This document shows positions 8,841-17,484 of a stretch of DNA of 64,000 nt, piece after piece. A model generated the notes under the pieces. That model was not told where the DNA came from and searched no databases. It saw only the letters and a program-made list of their open reading frames with translations. Source of the stretch: Agrobacterium cavarae (lineage in GTDB: Bacteria; Pseudomonadota; Alphaproteobacteria; Rhizobiales; Rhizobiaceae). The first letter of the stretch is position 1. The number at the start of each line of letters is the position of its first letter. The stretch lies in NCBI RefSeq assembly GCF_004310285.1, contig NZ_SISF01000033.1, positions 310,001 through 374,000 on the forward strand. Direction: 5' to 3'. The translations under genes and the position numbers were made by a program.

Positions 8841-11800
8841 ATGAACTTCTCTGCATGGTCCATCCGCAATCCGATTGCGCCGCTGCTTGCCTTCGCGCTG
8901 CTGCTCTTCCTTGGCATCAAGGCATTCTACGACCTTCCGATCACCCGCTTCCCCAATATCGACGTTCCCGTCGTCGCCATCACGGTCACGCAGAGCGGCG
9001 CCTCGCCTTCCGAACTTGAGGCGCAGGTGACGAAGGAAGTGGAAGATGCCGTCGCCTCGATCAGCGGCATCGATGAAATCCAGTCCACCGTGACCGACGG
9101 TCAGTCGCTGACGACCGTTCTCTTCCGCATCGAAAAGCCGACCGAAGAGGCCGTGCAGGACACCAAGGACGCGATCGACAAGATCCGCTCCAATCTTCCC
9201 GCCGGCATCGAAGAACCCGTCGTCAGCAAGATCGACGTCGAAGGTCAGGCGATCCAGACCTTTGCGGTCTCCTCGCCGAACATGACGCTCGAAGAGCTTT
9301 CCTGGTTCGTTGATGACACCATCAAGCGCGCACTCCAGGGCCAGCCGGGCGTCGGCAAGATAGACCGCTATGGCGGTGCTGACCGCGAAGTGCGTGTGTC
9401 GCTCAACCCGTCAAAGCTCGATGCTTACGGCATTACCGCAGCCGAGGTGAACAACCAGCTACGCGGTACCAATATCGATCTGGGTTCCGGCCGTGGACAG
9501 GTCGGCGGCAACGAACAGACGATCCGCACGCTCGGCGACGCCCGCAACGTGGCGGAACTTTCCAATACGACGATCGCACTACCGAACGGCAACTTCGTCA
9601 AGCTGTCGGAGCTCGGAAGAGTGACCGATACGTATGAGGAGCCAAAGTCCTTCTCGCGCTTCAACGGCAATCCCGCCGTCACCTTCGCCGTCTTCCGCGC
9701 CAAGGGCGCCAGCGAAGTGACGGTGTCCGAAACCGTGGCGCAGAACCTCGACAAGGTGCGCACAGACCATCCGGATGTCGCCATCCAGATGGTGGATGAC
9801 TCGGTCTACTTCACCTATGGAAACTACGAGGCCGCCCTTCACACGCTGATGGAAGGCTCGATCCTCGCCGTCATCGTCGTGCTGCTCTTCCTGCGCAACT
9901 GGCGCGCAACGCTGATTGCGGCCGTCGCGCTGCCGCTCTCGGCCATCCCCACCTTTTGGGTCATGGACCTGCTCGGCTTCTCGCTGAACCTTGTCAGCTT
10001 CCTGGCGCTGACGCTGGCAACCGGTATTCTCGTCGATGATGCGATCGTGGAGGTGGAAAACATCTCGCGACACATCAAGATGGGCAAGACGCCCTATCGC
10101 GCAGCGCTTGAAGCTGCCGATGAAATCGGCCTTGCTGTGATCGCCACCAGCTTCACCATCATCGCGGTTTTCGTCCCCGTTTCCTTCATGCCCGGCATTC
10201 CCGGCCAGTACTTCATCCAGTTCGGCCTGACGGTCGCCTTCTCCGTCTTCTTCTCGCTGATGGTGGCGCGTCTGATCACGCCGCTGATGGCCGCCTATCT
10301 GATGCGCGCCGACGATGCCGTCGATGATCACCACGATAACGACGGTCGCCTGATGAAGGCCTATACGCGCATGGTGACGGGCACGACCCGCAAATGGTGG
10401 GCGCGCTATCTCACCCTCCTCGGTGCTATCGGCTTCCTCGTGGCCTCGCTGATGCTGCTCGCCCAGGTGCCCGGCAGCTTCCTGCCGCCGGACGACTCCT
10501 CGCGCGTCGTGCTGTCAATCGAGCTTCCGCCCAATGCGACGCTCGACGAGACCGACGCCACGACCGCCAAGATCAATGACGCCATTAAGGGCATCGACGG
10601 CGTGGAAAGCATCTTCATCCTCGGCGGCGCGTCCCCTAAGGGTGATCTTGAACTGCGCCGCGCGACGGTGCGCGTCATCTTGAAGAAGATCGACCACTCG
10701 CTGCTGAAGACCATCGTCAATCAGGGGTTCGGCTCCATTCCGCTGATCGGTCCTCATCTGCCAAAGATCGAAGAAAATGGCAGAACCCGGCCCCAATGGG
10801 ATGTGGAGCGCGACATCTTCGCCAGCGTTCACAACATCCCGGATGTCCGCATCATCAAGCTCAACGACCGCGCGGAACGCGAACTCGCCTTCAACTTCCT
10901 CTCGTCCAGTGAAGAGGACCTGAACCAGGCCGTCGGCATTCTGGAATCACGCCTGCGTGCCTCACCGATCCTCGCCAATGTCAGCTCGGAAGGTGCCTTG
11001 CCACGTCCCGAACTGCAGATCCGCCCGCGCAAGGATGAAATCGCCCGCCTCGGCATCACGCCACAGCAGATTTCGCAGACCGTGCGCGTTGCCACCATCG
11101 GCGATATCGATGCGCAACTGACGAAGATTTCGCTGGATGACCGGCAGATCCCGATCCGCGTCCAGACCTCGCTCGATGTGCGGCGCGATCTGGCCGCCAT
11201 CCGCGCGCTGAAGATCAAGACGGCTTCCGGCGCAACCGTGCCACTCTATAGCGTGGCCGATATCGACTATTCGGAAGGCCCAAGCTCCATCAAGCGCAAC
11301 GACCGCAACCGCGTTGTCGCCATCGGCTCCGATGTCCCCTTCGGCACGGCACTCGATACCTCAACGAATGAGTTCAAACGGATCGTCGAAGAAACAAAGC
11401 TTCCGCCAACGGTTCGCCTGGCGGAAAGCGGCGACGCCAAGGTGCAGGGTGAAATGCAGCAAGGCTTCGTCAATGCCATGCTGCTCGGCCTGCTGCTGGT
11501 GCTCGTCGTTCTCATCCTGCTCTTCAAGGACGTCATCCAGCCCTTCACCATTCTCTTCTCGCTGCCGCTTGCGATCGGCGGTGTGGCAGTGGCGCTGATC
11601 GTCACGCAGAACGCGCTCTCCATGCCGGTTCTAATCGGCATTCTGATGCTGATGGGCATCGTTACCAAGAACGCCATCCTGCTCGTCGATTTCGCCATCG
11701 AGATGCGCCGCCACGGCATGGAGCGCGTTCAAGCCATGGTCGAGGCCGGCCGCAAGCGCGCCCGTCCGATCATCATGACCTCGATCGCCATGTCCGCCGG

Positions 11801-12164
11801 CATGCTGCCATCCGCACTCGGCGTCGGCGAAGGCGGCTCATTCCGTGCGCCGATGGCAATCGCCGTGATCGGCGGCATCATCGTCTCGACCGTCCTGTCG
11901 CTGATCGTCGTTCCGGCCTTCTTCCTGATCATGGACGACCTGTCGCGCCTGCTCTCTCACCTCTTCGGTCGCTTCATCGGCAAGAAGGAAGAAGAGCATC
12001 CGATCCTGTCATCGGAAGAACTGTCGAACGTCACGCGGGAAAACAGCGAGGCGATCGCTTCCATGGAAGAGCGTATCGCAGCGGTGGAGAAGAATGCGCC
12101 GAAGGATAACCGCAGCGGCAAATCCGACAACGTGCTTCGACTTCCGCCTCTCGCGGCTGAGTAG
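8841..12164 (+). CDS. RND family multidrug efflux permease
   Basis: 1107 aa inner-membrane proton/drug antiporter of the AcrB/MexB type (HAE1-like). It begins with the family hallmark SIRNPIAPLLAFALLL and has two repeats of 1+5 membrane helices, each followed by a large periplasmic loop. The proton-relay aspartates sit in ATGILVDDAIVEVENI and the TM10 lysine in MGIVTKNAILLVDFAIE. The C-terminus extends about 70 residues past the last helix, with a charged coiled-coil-like stretch (EAIASMEERIAAVEKN). It is co-transcribed with the adaptor. The substrate is unknown; CzcA-type metal motifs were not seen. Confidence 0.9.
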   Translation: MNFSAWSIRNPIAPLLAFALLLFLGIKAFYDLPITRFPNIDVPVVAITVTQSGASPSELEAQVTKEVEDAVASISGIDEIQSTVTDGQSLTTVLFRIEKPTEEAVQDTKDAIDKIRSNLPAGIEEPVVSKIDVEGQAIQTFAVSSPNMTLEELSWFVDDTIKRALQGQPGVGKIDRYGGADREVRVSLNPSKLDAYGITAAEVNNQLRGTNIDLGSGRGQVGGNEQTIRTLGDARNVAELSNTTIALPNGNFVKLSELGRVTDTYEEPKSFSRFNGNPAVTFAVFRAKGASEVTVSETVAQNLDKVRTDHPDVAIQMVDDSVYFTYGNYEAALHTLMEGSILAVIVVLLFLRNWRATLIAAVALPLSAIPTFWVMDLLGFSLNLVSFLALTLATGILVDDAIVEVENISRHIKMGKTPYRAALEAADEIGLAVIATSFTIIAVFVPVSFMPGIPGQYFIQFGLTVAFSVFFSLMVARLITPLMAAYLMRADDAVDDHHDNDGRLMKAYTRMVTGTTRKWWARYLTLLGAIGFLVASLMLLAQVPGSFLPPDDSSRVVLSIELPPNATLDETDATTAKINDAIKGIDGVESIFILGGASPKGDLELRRATVRVILKKIDHSLLKTIVNQGFGSIPLIGPHLPKIEENGRTRPQWDVERDIFASVHNIPDVRIIKLNDRAERELAFNFLSSSEEDLNQAVGILESRLRASPILANVSSEGALPRPELQIRPRKDEIARLGITPQQISQTVRVATIGDIDAQLTKISLDDRQIPIRVQTSLDVRRDLAAIRALKIKTASGATVPLYSVADIDYSEGPSSIKRNDRNRVVAIGSDVPFGTALDTSTNEFKRIVEETKLPPTVRLAESGDAKVQGEMQQGFVNAMLLGLLLVLVVLILLFKDVIQPFTILFSLPLAIGGVAVALIVTQNALSMPVLIGILMLMGIVTKNAILLVDFAIEMRRHGMERVQAMVEAGRKRARPIIMTSIAMSAGMLPSALGVGEGGSFRAPMAIAVIGGIIVSTVLSLIVVPAFFLIMDDLSRLLSHLFGRFIGKKEEEHPILSSEELSNVTRENSEAIASMEERIAAVEKNAPKDNRSGKSDNVLRLPPLAAE

Positions 12165-12186
12165 ATCACGTCCTCAAAACGTCCTT

Positions 12187-12216
12187 CAATCCGGTGAAAC
12201 CGCATTCACCGGATTG
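12187..12216 (+). terminator. strong hairpin downstream of the efflux operon
   Basis: CAATCCGGTGAA and TTCACCGGATTG form a perfect 12-bp stem around ACCGCA, starting 22 bases after the RND permease stop. No T-run follows, so it may act as an mRNA 3'-stabilising structure or a weak terminator. Confidence 0.6.
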
Positions 12217-12246
12217 CCCACTCAGGGCCACGTCATAAAGAACATC

Positions 12247-12303
12247 TGTATCATATCATGATACATACCACTTGATGTTGGCCATGTATCACGCTATGAT
12301 ACA
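12247..12303. promoter_or_regulatory. duplicated HigA operator
   Basis: Two copies of the inverted repeat TGTATCA-N5-TGATACA occur at 12247-12265 and 12285-12303, with start points 38 bp apart. They lie 22 bp upstream of the higB start. Two identical palindromes in front of a toxin-antitoxin operon are typical of antitoxin autoregulation. Confidence 0.75.
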
Positions 12304-12324
12304 TTTCGTAGTTAGGGGCCAGAC

Positions 12325-12606
12325 GTGATCCGCTCTTTCAAAGACTCCATGACTGAGATGGTCGCGAGCGGAAAAACCCCGAAAGGTTTTCCGGTCGACA
12401 TCGTCAGATCGTCGGTTCGCAAATTGACGATGATCGACGTGGCTCATGATGTGGAAGACCTTCGTTCGCCGCCGGGCAACAGGCTGGAGGCGTTGAAGGG
12501 AAATCGTGCAGGTCAGCATTCGATCAGGATCAACGATCAATGGCGCATTTGTTTTGTCTGGAAAGACGGCGGCGCCGAAGACGTTGAGATTGTCGACTAC
12601 CACTGA
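12325..12606 (+). CDS. higB: HigB-type toxin (RelE superfamily)
   Basis: 93 aa RelE-fold mRNA interferase of the HigB / 'plasmid maintenance killer' type. The conserved end RINDQWRICFVWKDGGAEDVEIVDYH carries the family's R-x-C-F and D-Y-H positions, and GNRLEALKGNRAGQHSIRI precedes it. The start is GTG with TAGGGG upstream. The toxin gene precedes the antitoxin, the usual higBA order, with an 11-bp gap. Members cut ribosome-bound mRNA. The N-terminus is slightly different from the canonical 'MI-SF-k...T', but all core positions are kept. Confidence 0.88.
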   Translation: MIRSFKDSMTEMVASGKTPKGFPVDIVRSSVRKLTMIDVAHDVEDLRSPPGNRLEALKGNRAGQHSIRINDQWRICFVWKDGGAEDVEIVDYH

Positions 12607-12617
12607 GAGGAGCCGTT

Positions 12618-12920
12618 ATGACAAGTGTCTTGCCCCCTGTTCACCCCGGTGAAATCCTTCGAGAAGAGTATCTCCTGCCGCTTGGGATGAGTGCTGGCGC
12701 ACTGGCAAAAAAGCTGCAGGTGCCCCGAACGCGCATCGAGCGGCTCGCGACCGAGCAGGCTTCGGTGACGCCCGATACCGCACTTCGTCTGGCGAAGTTC
12801 TTCAAAACCTCTCCGCAGTTCTGGATGAGCATGCAGGCCAGTTACGACCTGAAGATCGAAGCGGCGCATTTGAAAGATGCACTGGAGACCATTCCTGAAA
12901 TCGATGTCGCGGCGGCGTAA
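12618..12920 (+). CDS. higA: HigA antitoxin, XRE-family HTH
   Basis: 100 aa. The N-terminal PPVHPGEILREEYLLPLGMS is diagnostic for HigA antitoxins, and a helix-turn-helix follows (SAGALAKKLQVPRTRIERLA). The region LRLAKFFKTSPQFWMSMQ is the conserved dimerisation part. It should neutralise HigB and repress the operon through the two palindromes at 12247-12303. It is translated from ATG with GAGAGGAG upstream. Confidence 0.9.
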   Translation: MTSVLPPVHPGEILREEYLLPLGMSAGALAKKLQVPRTRIERLATEQASVTPDTALRLAKFFKTSPQFWMSMQASYDLKIEAAHLKDALETIPEIDVAAA

Positions 12921-13000
12921 TTGCGGCGCATAAGCGAAGCGGCGAGCTCTTAGTCCAGCGTATTGGGCGGGTACCCACACTTCTCAAATTTCATCAAAGT

Positions 13001-13014
13001 TTGATCGAAATCAA
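13001..13014. promoter_or_regulatory. perfect FNR/FixK box
   Basis: TTGATCGAAATCAA matches the FNR/FixK consensus TTGAT-N4-ATCAA exactly. It is centred about 130 bp upstream of the Fnr-like regulator gene, suggesting autoregulation or control by another Fnr/FixK protein under low oxygen. Confidence 0.7.
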
Positions 13015-13136
13015 TTTGAGCTCTGCAGAACCGGCTATCCTCTCCCCCATGACAACATCCATGGCCGAAGTTCGCGCCTCTTCCAATCGACCTGACGAGA
13101 CGGACGCGCAGATGGTTATGGTTCCGGGGGACGAGC

Positions 13137-13820
13137 GTGAGCAAGATCGAGAAACTGACCAACAGGGACAAAGCCCTTCTCATTCGCAGTGACCTTCTCT
13201 CTCCCATGAGCGAGACATCGGCGCGGTCGGTCATCGACGCCGCGTCGCTTTTGACGCTACCCTCCCGTCATGTGCTCTTCACCGAGGCGAGTGCGGCGGA
13301 ATATCTCTATTACGTATTGAACGGCCATGTGCGCCTGTTTCGCACCAGTCGCGACGGGCGCGAGGCCGATATCCGCATCTGCAGTCCAGGCGAAACCTTC
13401 AACGATTGCATGATCTTCGAGACCGGCAACCACCGCTACAGCGCCCAGACCACCGAATGCTGCCTGCTGGCAAGGCTGGAACTGTCGCGCATCAGGGCGA
13501 TGCTCGAGGCGGATCCGACGGTAGCGCGGGCCATGATCGAAACCCTATCGAAGAACAATCTGAAAGTCATGGACTGCGTTGCCAATGACAGGTTGCAGAC
13601 CGCGCCTCAACGCGTGGCGCATTACCTGGCGACCCAGGCGCCGACGGACAATGGCTCCTATTCGCTGCGCCTGCCGTTTCAGAAAAGCGTGCTGGCGGGC
13701 AAGCTCGGCCTTGCACCCGAAGCGCTCTCGCGCGCCTTCTCCACCCTGAAAAGCTGCGGCGTCAGCGTGCGCGGACGCGTCATCCACATCAAAGACCCCG
13801 CAGCCCTGAACAGGCTTTAG
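13137..13820 (+). CDS. Crp/Fnr family transcriptional regulator without a cysteine cluster
   Basis: 227 aa. It has an N-terminal cyclic-nucleotide-fold sensor domain (about 25-145) and a C-terminal winged helix with recognition helix LGLAPEALSRAF. The E-x-x-S-R arrangement there is the FNR-type contact for TTGAT half-sites. The N-terminal Fe-S cysteines of FNR are absent, so it resembles Dnr/NnrR-like or other cofactor-responsive members; which signal it senses is not visible. The start is GTG with GGGGGACGAG upstream. The FNR box at 13001 implies autoregulation. Confidence 0.82.
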   Translation: MSKIEKLTNRDKALLIRSDLLSPMSETSARSVIDAASLLTLPSRHVLFTEASAAEYLYYVLNGHVRLFRTSRDGREADIRICSPGETFNDCMIFETGNHRYSAQTTECCLLARLELSRIRAMLEADPTVARAMIETLSKNNLKVMDCVANDRLQTAPQRVAHYLATQAPTDNGSYSLRLPFQKSVLAGKLGLAPEALSRAFSTLKSCGVSVRGRVIHIKDPAALNRL

Positions 13821-13894
13821 GACGTGCATCGCCCAGACCTATTCCGGCCATGTGAGCGCCAGCGAGCGTGGGAGATAAAGGTAAATCCTGTGCC

Positions 13895-14812
13895 TCATGG
13901 TAACTTCCTGTTTTCGAAGAGAATGCCTGCAAAAGTTCCGGCGACGATCAGACTGGCGCCGACCAAGCTGGTAGTTGTGATAGGCTCACTGAGCAGAGCA
14001 TGGGCAAGGAGAAAGCCAAACAACGGCTCTGTACCCATGAGGAGGCTGACGCGCGTCGGTGACGTGCGACGCACCGCTGCATTCTGGACATAGAATGCCG
14101 CGATCGTGCAGAAGAGCGAGAGGAATGCCACAGCAAGCCAGAAGCTTGTGTCGCCGGCGAAAAAAAGGTCGTCGGACTTGCCCAGAACAATGATCATGAG
14201 CATGGTAGACAGAGCAACGGTCCAGGCCTGAATTGCGGTGAGGGCTGCCGTCGACATGGTTCGTGTTGCCATCAGACGTTTCGTCGCCACAACCATGACC
14301 GCCCGGAGTACCGCCGCGGCAAGAACAAGGAGATCGCCCCCTGTAAAGGTAAGGTTACCTCCGGTAAGCACACCCACGCCTACACAGCACGATGCTGTCG
14401 CGCCAATGATGCCCAAAGGCGGCAGCCGACGTGACAGGCCATAATCGAGAATAGGCGTGAAGACCACACAGAGTGAAATGATAAGGGCGGTGTTCGTCGC
14501 GCTGGTCAGCGTGACCCCGTAGGTTTCAGCGATGAATATCGCAAAAAGAATAGCCCCAAGAAGAATGCCACAGGCACGGTCGTAGACATTTGTGCTTGTA
14601 AGCTCTTTCCCGGCGATCAGCGACATTGCCAGCGCCGTCAAAAGAAAGCGGCAGAAAATCAGCACAAGGACGGGGGCAAGCACAAGTGCGCTCTTGGCCA
14701 CGGGATAACTAGCACCCCACACCAAGGCGACTCCAAGAAGGGCGAGGTCTGCCCATGCCGATGCTGATGGACGCCGGTTTTCCAATACCGGCCTTGTCTG
14801 AATTACGGTCAA
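13895..14812 (-). CDS. DMT superfamily transporter (EamA type)
   Basis: About 305 aa with ten predicted membrane helices in two EamA repeats. The first helix contains ALLGVALVWGASYPVAKSAL, the family signature, and the second repeat has a similar W-rich start. EamA members export amino acids or other metabolites. The start is TTG at 14812, chosen because AGAGGAAG lies seven bases before it; an upstream TTG at 14860 has no such site. The gene follows an AraC regulator on the same strand, probably its controller. Confidence 0.82.
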   Translation of the reverse strand: MTVIQTRPVLENRRPSASAWADLALLGVALVWGASYPVAKSALVLAPVLVLIFCRFLLTALAMSLIAGKELTSTNVYDRACGILLGAILFAIFIAETYGVTLTSATNTALIISLCVVFTPILDYGLSRRLPPLGIIGATASCCVGVGVLTGGNLTFTGGDLLVLAAAVLRAVMVVATKRLMATRTMSTAALTAIQAWTVALSTMLMIIVLGKSDDLFFAGDTSFWLAVAFLSLFCTIAAFYVQNAAVRRTSPTRVSLLMGTEPLFGFLLAHALLSEPITTTSLVGASLIVAGTFAGILFENRKLP

Positions 14813-14926
14813 GCTATGGCTTCCTCTCCGGTTAAAGCGGTCCGAACTGGTCCGCCTCAAGAACGGGCAAAGGAATAGCCTTGTGGTAATTTTCGCTATA
14901 GTACGAAAACGCGGATCGCGATAATT

Positions 14927-15787
14927 TCAGCCAAGGGCTTGCTTGTAAGCGCCCGGAGTCATGCCGACTGTTGCGACAAAATGGCGAGCCATATGGCTCT
15001 GATCCACGAAGCCCGACTGGGCGGCCGCCTCGGCCGGTGACAAGCCTTGGGCGAGCATGGATTTCACAGCGTTGATCTTCAGCATGAGATGATAGGCATG
15101 AGGTGGGAGGCCTGTAACCCGCTTCAAAGCCTCAATCGTCTGACGGCGGCGAAGTCCTGCGATCGTGCACAATTCATCCAAGGGCACATCCCGCTCCACG
15201 TGCTCCCTGAGATACTCGATCGCATCGCAAATGCGCCCGTCCGGCCCCTTTGACGAACCTTTCTGAAGCGCTGATGGCGCCAACACGCCAACGATAGTCT
15301 CCATCATGGCATTAAGAGCTACATCCCTGGCAAGCGTCAGAGGTGAAGAATGCAGGACATTGTGGAAATGTGCGAAGCAGTTTGATAGCTCCGGGAGTGC
15401 GTGAAAAGTTTCAGAAAAACGAGGAAGAAAGAAGCTACTGCCATCGACTGCGTCATCGACGAACCTACGCATTTTTTCTTCGCTGACATAGACCATGCGC
15501 TGCTTCCAACCGGTCTCATGTCCTGCGCCCCCATGATGAACGTCACCAGGATTCATCGTGACGACTGTACCAGCGCCCACCTGGAAATGTTCACCCCGGC
15601 ACCAAACCGAATGGATACCATCCTCGATAATCCCGATGACGTATTCGTCATGGGAATGAGGTTTGAAAGCCTGCTTCACATAATGAGCCGCCATGCTTTC
15701 CAGACCGACCTTCGCCGGGAAACGACGAATTGACACGTATTCATTCACGCGCGGTTTCTGAAGCAATCGTTCCGAGGTTTCTACCAT
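14927..15787 (-). CDS. AraC family transcriptional regulator
   Basis: 286 aa. The N-terminal half is an AraC-type cupin sensor domain with KPHSHDEYVIGII and VTMNPGDVHHGG, the usual His-rich barrel motifs. The C-terminal half has two helix-turn-helix units, the second ending QSGFVDQSHMARHFVATVGMTPGAYK. It is located 114 bp upstream of the EamA exporter gene on the same strand. Such pairs usually mean the regulator senses the exporter's substrate and activates it (inference). Local GC content looks somewhat lower than in the flanking urease genes. Confidence 0.87.
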   Translation of the reverse strand: MVETSERLLQKPRVNEYVSIRRFPAKVGLESMAAHYVKQAFKPHSHDEYVIGIIEDGIHSVWCRGEHFQVGAGTVVTMNPGDVHHGGAGHETGWKQRMVYVSEEKMRRFVDDAVDGSSFFLPRFSETFHALPELSNCFAHFHNVLHSSPLTLARDVALNAMMETIVGVLAPSALQKGSSKGPDGRICDAIEYLREHVERDVPLDELCTIAGLRRRQTIEALKRVTGLPPHAYHLMLKINAVKSMLAQGLSPAEAAAQSGFVDQSHMARHFVATVGMTPGAYKQALG

Positions 15788-16116
15788 GCACCGCCTTTTG
15801 TTTCGCTGCTCTCAAAAGCCCAATCCGTATCATGATTAGGTTGTATGTATAAAAATGCGATTGCAACTCAATTATGCGGCATAGCCGTTTGCTCATTCGA
15901 CAGGTCCTGAGAAGACGACCAGCGGAATCAAGGCTTATATCCAGTCAGCCTCATTCACGATTTCTCCGGGTCGAGGCTACCGATAAAAAGTTGAACTGTT
16001 TCATAATATCAGGCCGAGGCTTTCACGATATCGGCCGGGCTGAGCGATATCTTGATACGCACGGATCGAGCCTGTGGACGTGTCAAAGCGGACCGGCCTC
16101 CCACAGGCTAATCCTT
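15788..16116. other. 329-bp intergenic region between the AraC regulator and ureG
   Basis: No supported gene. It contains the upstream region of the AraC regulator gene (AT-rich around 15825-15865) and the 3' flank of ureG. Two GATATC-bounded segments (16030-16050) give local symmetry of no clear meaning. Confidence 0.4.
16069..16109 (-). terminator. possible hairpin downstream of ureG
   Basis: AGCCTGTGG and CCACAGGCT can pair perfectly (9 bp) around a 23-base loop, starting 8 bases after the ureG stop on the minus strand. The long loop and lack of a T-run make it a weak candidate. Confidence 0.3.
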
Positions 16117-16728
16117 TTACAAGCCGCCCTGCTGCTTCAGAAAGCCGACGATACGGTCGATGCCCTCTCCGCGCTTCATGTCGGTGAAGAAGAATGGCAT
16201 GTCCTTGCGCATGCGGGTGGCATCGCTGTCCATCACCTCAAGATCGGCACCGACATAAGGCGCCAGATCCTTCTTGTTGATCACCAGAAGGTCGGAGCGG
16301 GTGATGCCTGGGCCGCCCTTGCGCGGGATTTCCTCGCCCTGGCAGACGGAGATGACATAGATGGTGATGTCGGCGAGATCGGGAGAGAAGGTGGCCGCGA
16401 GATTGTCGCCGCCCGATTCGATGAAAACCACGTCGAGATCGGGGAACCGCTCGTTCAAACCGGCAATCGCCTGAAGATTGATCGTCGCATCTTCACGGAT
16501 CGCCGTGTGCGGGCAGCCACCGGTTTCCACGCCGACGATGCGCTCCGATGGCAGTGCCTGCATGCGCACCAGCGCTTCGGCATCTTCCTTGGTGTAGATG
16601 TCATTGGTGACGACGGCGACGGAGAATTCAGAGCTCATCGCCTTGCATAGCTTTTCCGTCAATGCCGTCTTGCCGGAACCGACAGGCCCGCCAATACCAA
16701 CTCTGAGCGGCCCATTTCCCGATTTCAT
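16117..16728 (-). CDS. ureG: urease accessory GTPase UreG
   Basis: 203 aa SIMIBI-class GTPase that powers nickel delivery to urease. It has the P-loop GGPVGSGKTALTEKL, the nickel-relay motif GCPHTAIRED (CPH), DVVFIESGGDNLAATF and the base-recognition element VINKKDLAP. The length fits the family. It is the last gene of the ureE-ureF-ureG block, 81 bp after ureF. Confidence 0.97.
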   Translation of the reverse strand: MKSGNGPLRVGIGGPVGSGKTALTEKLCKAMSSEFSVAVVTNDIYTKEDAEALVRMQALPSERIVGVETGGCPHTAIREDATINLQAIAGLNERFPDLDVVFIESGGDNLAATFSPDLADITIYVISVCQGEEIPRKGGPGITRSDLLVINKKDLAPYVGADLEVMDSDATRMRKDMPFFFTDMKRGEGIDRIVGFLKQQGGL

Positions 16729-16809
16729 GCCTGCTTCCCTTCTGGATGTGTTTTGCCGACCATAGCGGCCTCACGCCTGCCTCATCAACACCAAAGTAAA
16801 GGGACGGGG

Positions 16810-17481
16810 TCAGGAGCGGAAGAGCCGCGTGCCTTGCACTTCATGGCGCATGGGGGCCGTATCGGCAATGATGGTGGCCGATCCGAGATCGTCGAGCGTG
16901 GCAGTAGAGGCGCGGCTTGCAACCTCTCCCACCACCTCCTCCAGCCTCGCCAGGATCGCAACACCGTCCTTCTGCCCCGCGACACCGAGACGGATGCCTG
17001 CGGAAATCAGTTGCGACAGGCCGGAATGCAGATAGGCGGCGAGAATATCCTCCAGCGCAACGTCATGCGCGGCTGCCACGGCACCCACCGCAACCGGATA
17101 GGTCGGCGAGGCCGGCAGCCTGTCGAAGACTGGGGACGGCCAGGCGCGTGCGGCATCCACAAAGGCATCGCCCAGGAGAACCGTCTCGCGATAGCGCTCC
17201 GCAGAACCCGCGAGAGCCCTCGACAGTTCGGCAGTCTCGTCCAGCATGGCGTCGTCGGCAAAGCCGTTCCAGGCCTGGCACACCATCACCGCATCGTTCC
17301 ACAAGGTTCCACGCTGGAGCGAAAGCCCAATCCAGTCGCTGAGACTATCAGCATCCGAGATGCGGCGGTCGGCGACCGCGCTTTCAAGGCCGCCGGAATA
17401 GGAGAAGGCGCCCACCGGAAAGGCAGGCGACATCCAGGCCAGCAGTCTGAGCAGGCTATCCACATTGTGCTTCGGCATCAT
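16810..17481 (-). CDS. ureF: urease accessory protein UreF
   Basis: 223 aa all-helical scaffold that links UreD and UreG during assembly of the urease nickel centre. It has the conserved N-terminal LAWMSPAFPVGAFSYSGGLE and a central YLHSGLSQLISAGIRLG. It begins three bases after the ureE stop. Its 3' end is followed by an 81-bp gap before ureG. Confidence 0.95.
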   Translation of the reverse strand: MMPKHNVDSLLRLLAWMSPAFPVGAFSYSGGLESAVADRRISDADSLSDWIGLSLQRGTLWNDAVMVCQAWNGFADDAMLDETAELSRALAGSAERYRETVLLGDAFVDAARAWPSPVFDRLPASPTYPVAVGAVAAAHDVALEDILAAYLHSGLSQLISAGIRLGVAGQKDGVAILARLEEVVGEVASRASTATLDDLGSATIIADTAPMRHEVQGTRLFRS

Positions 17482-17484
17482 GCG

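Noticed and set aside
15874..16650. Plus-strand frame covering the gap before ureG and opposite ureG
   Set aside because: Mostly antisense of ureG; the gap portion has no coding signature.
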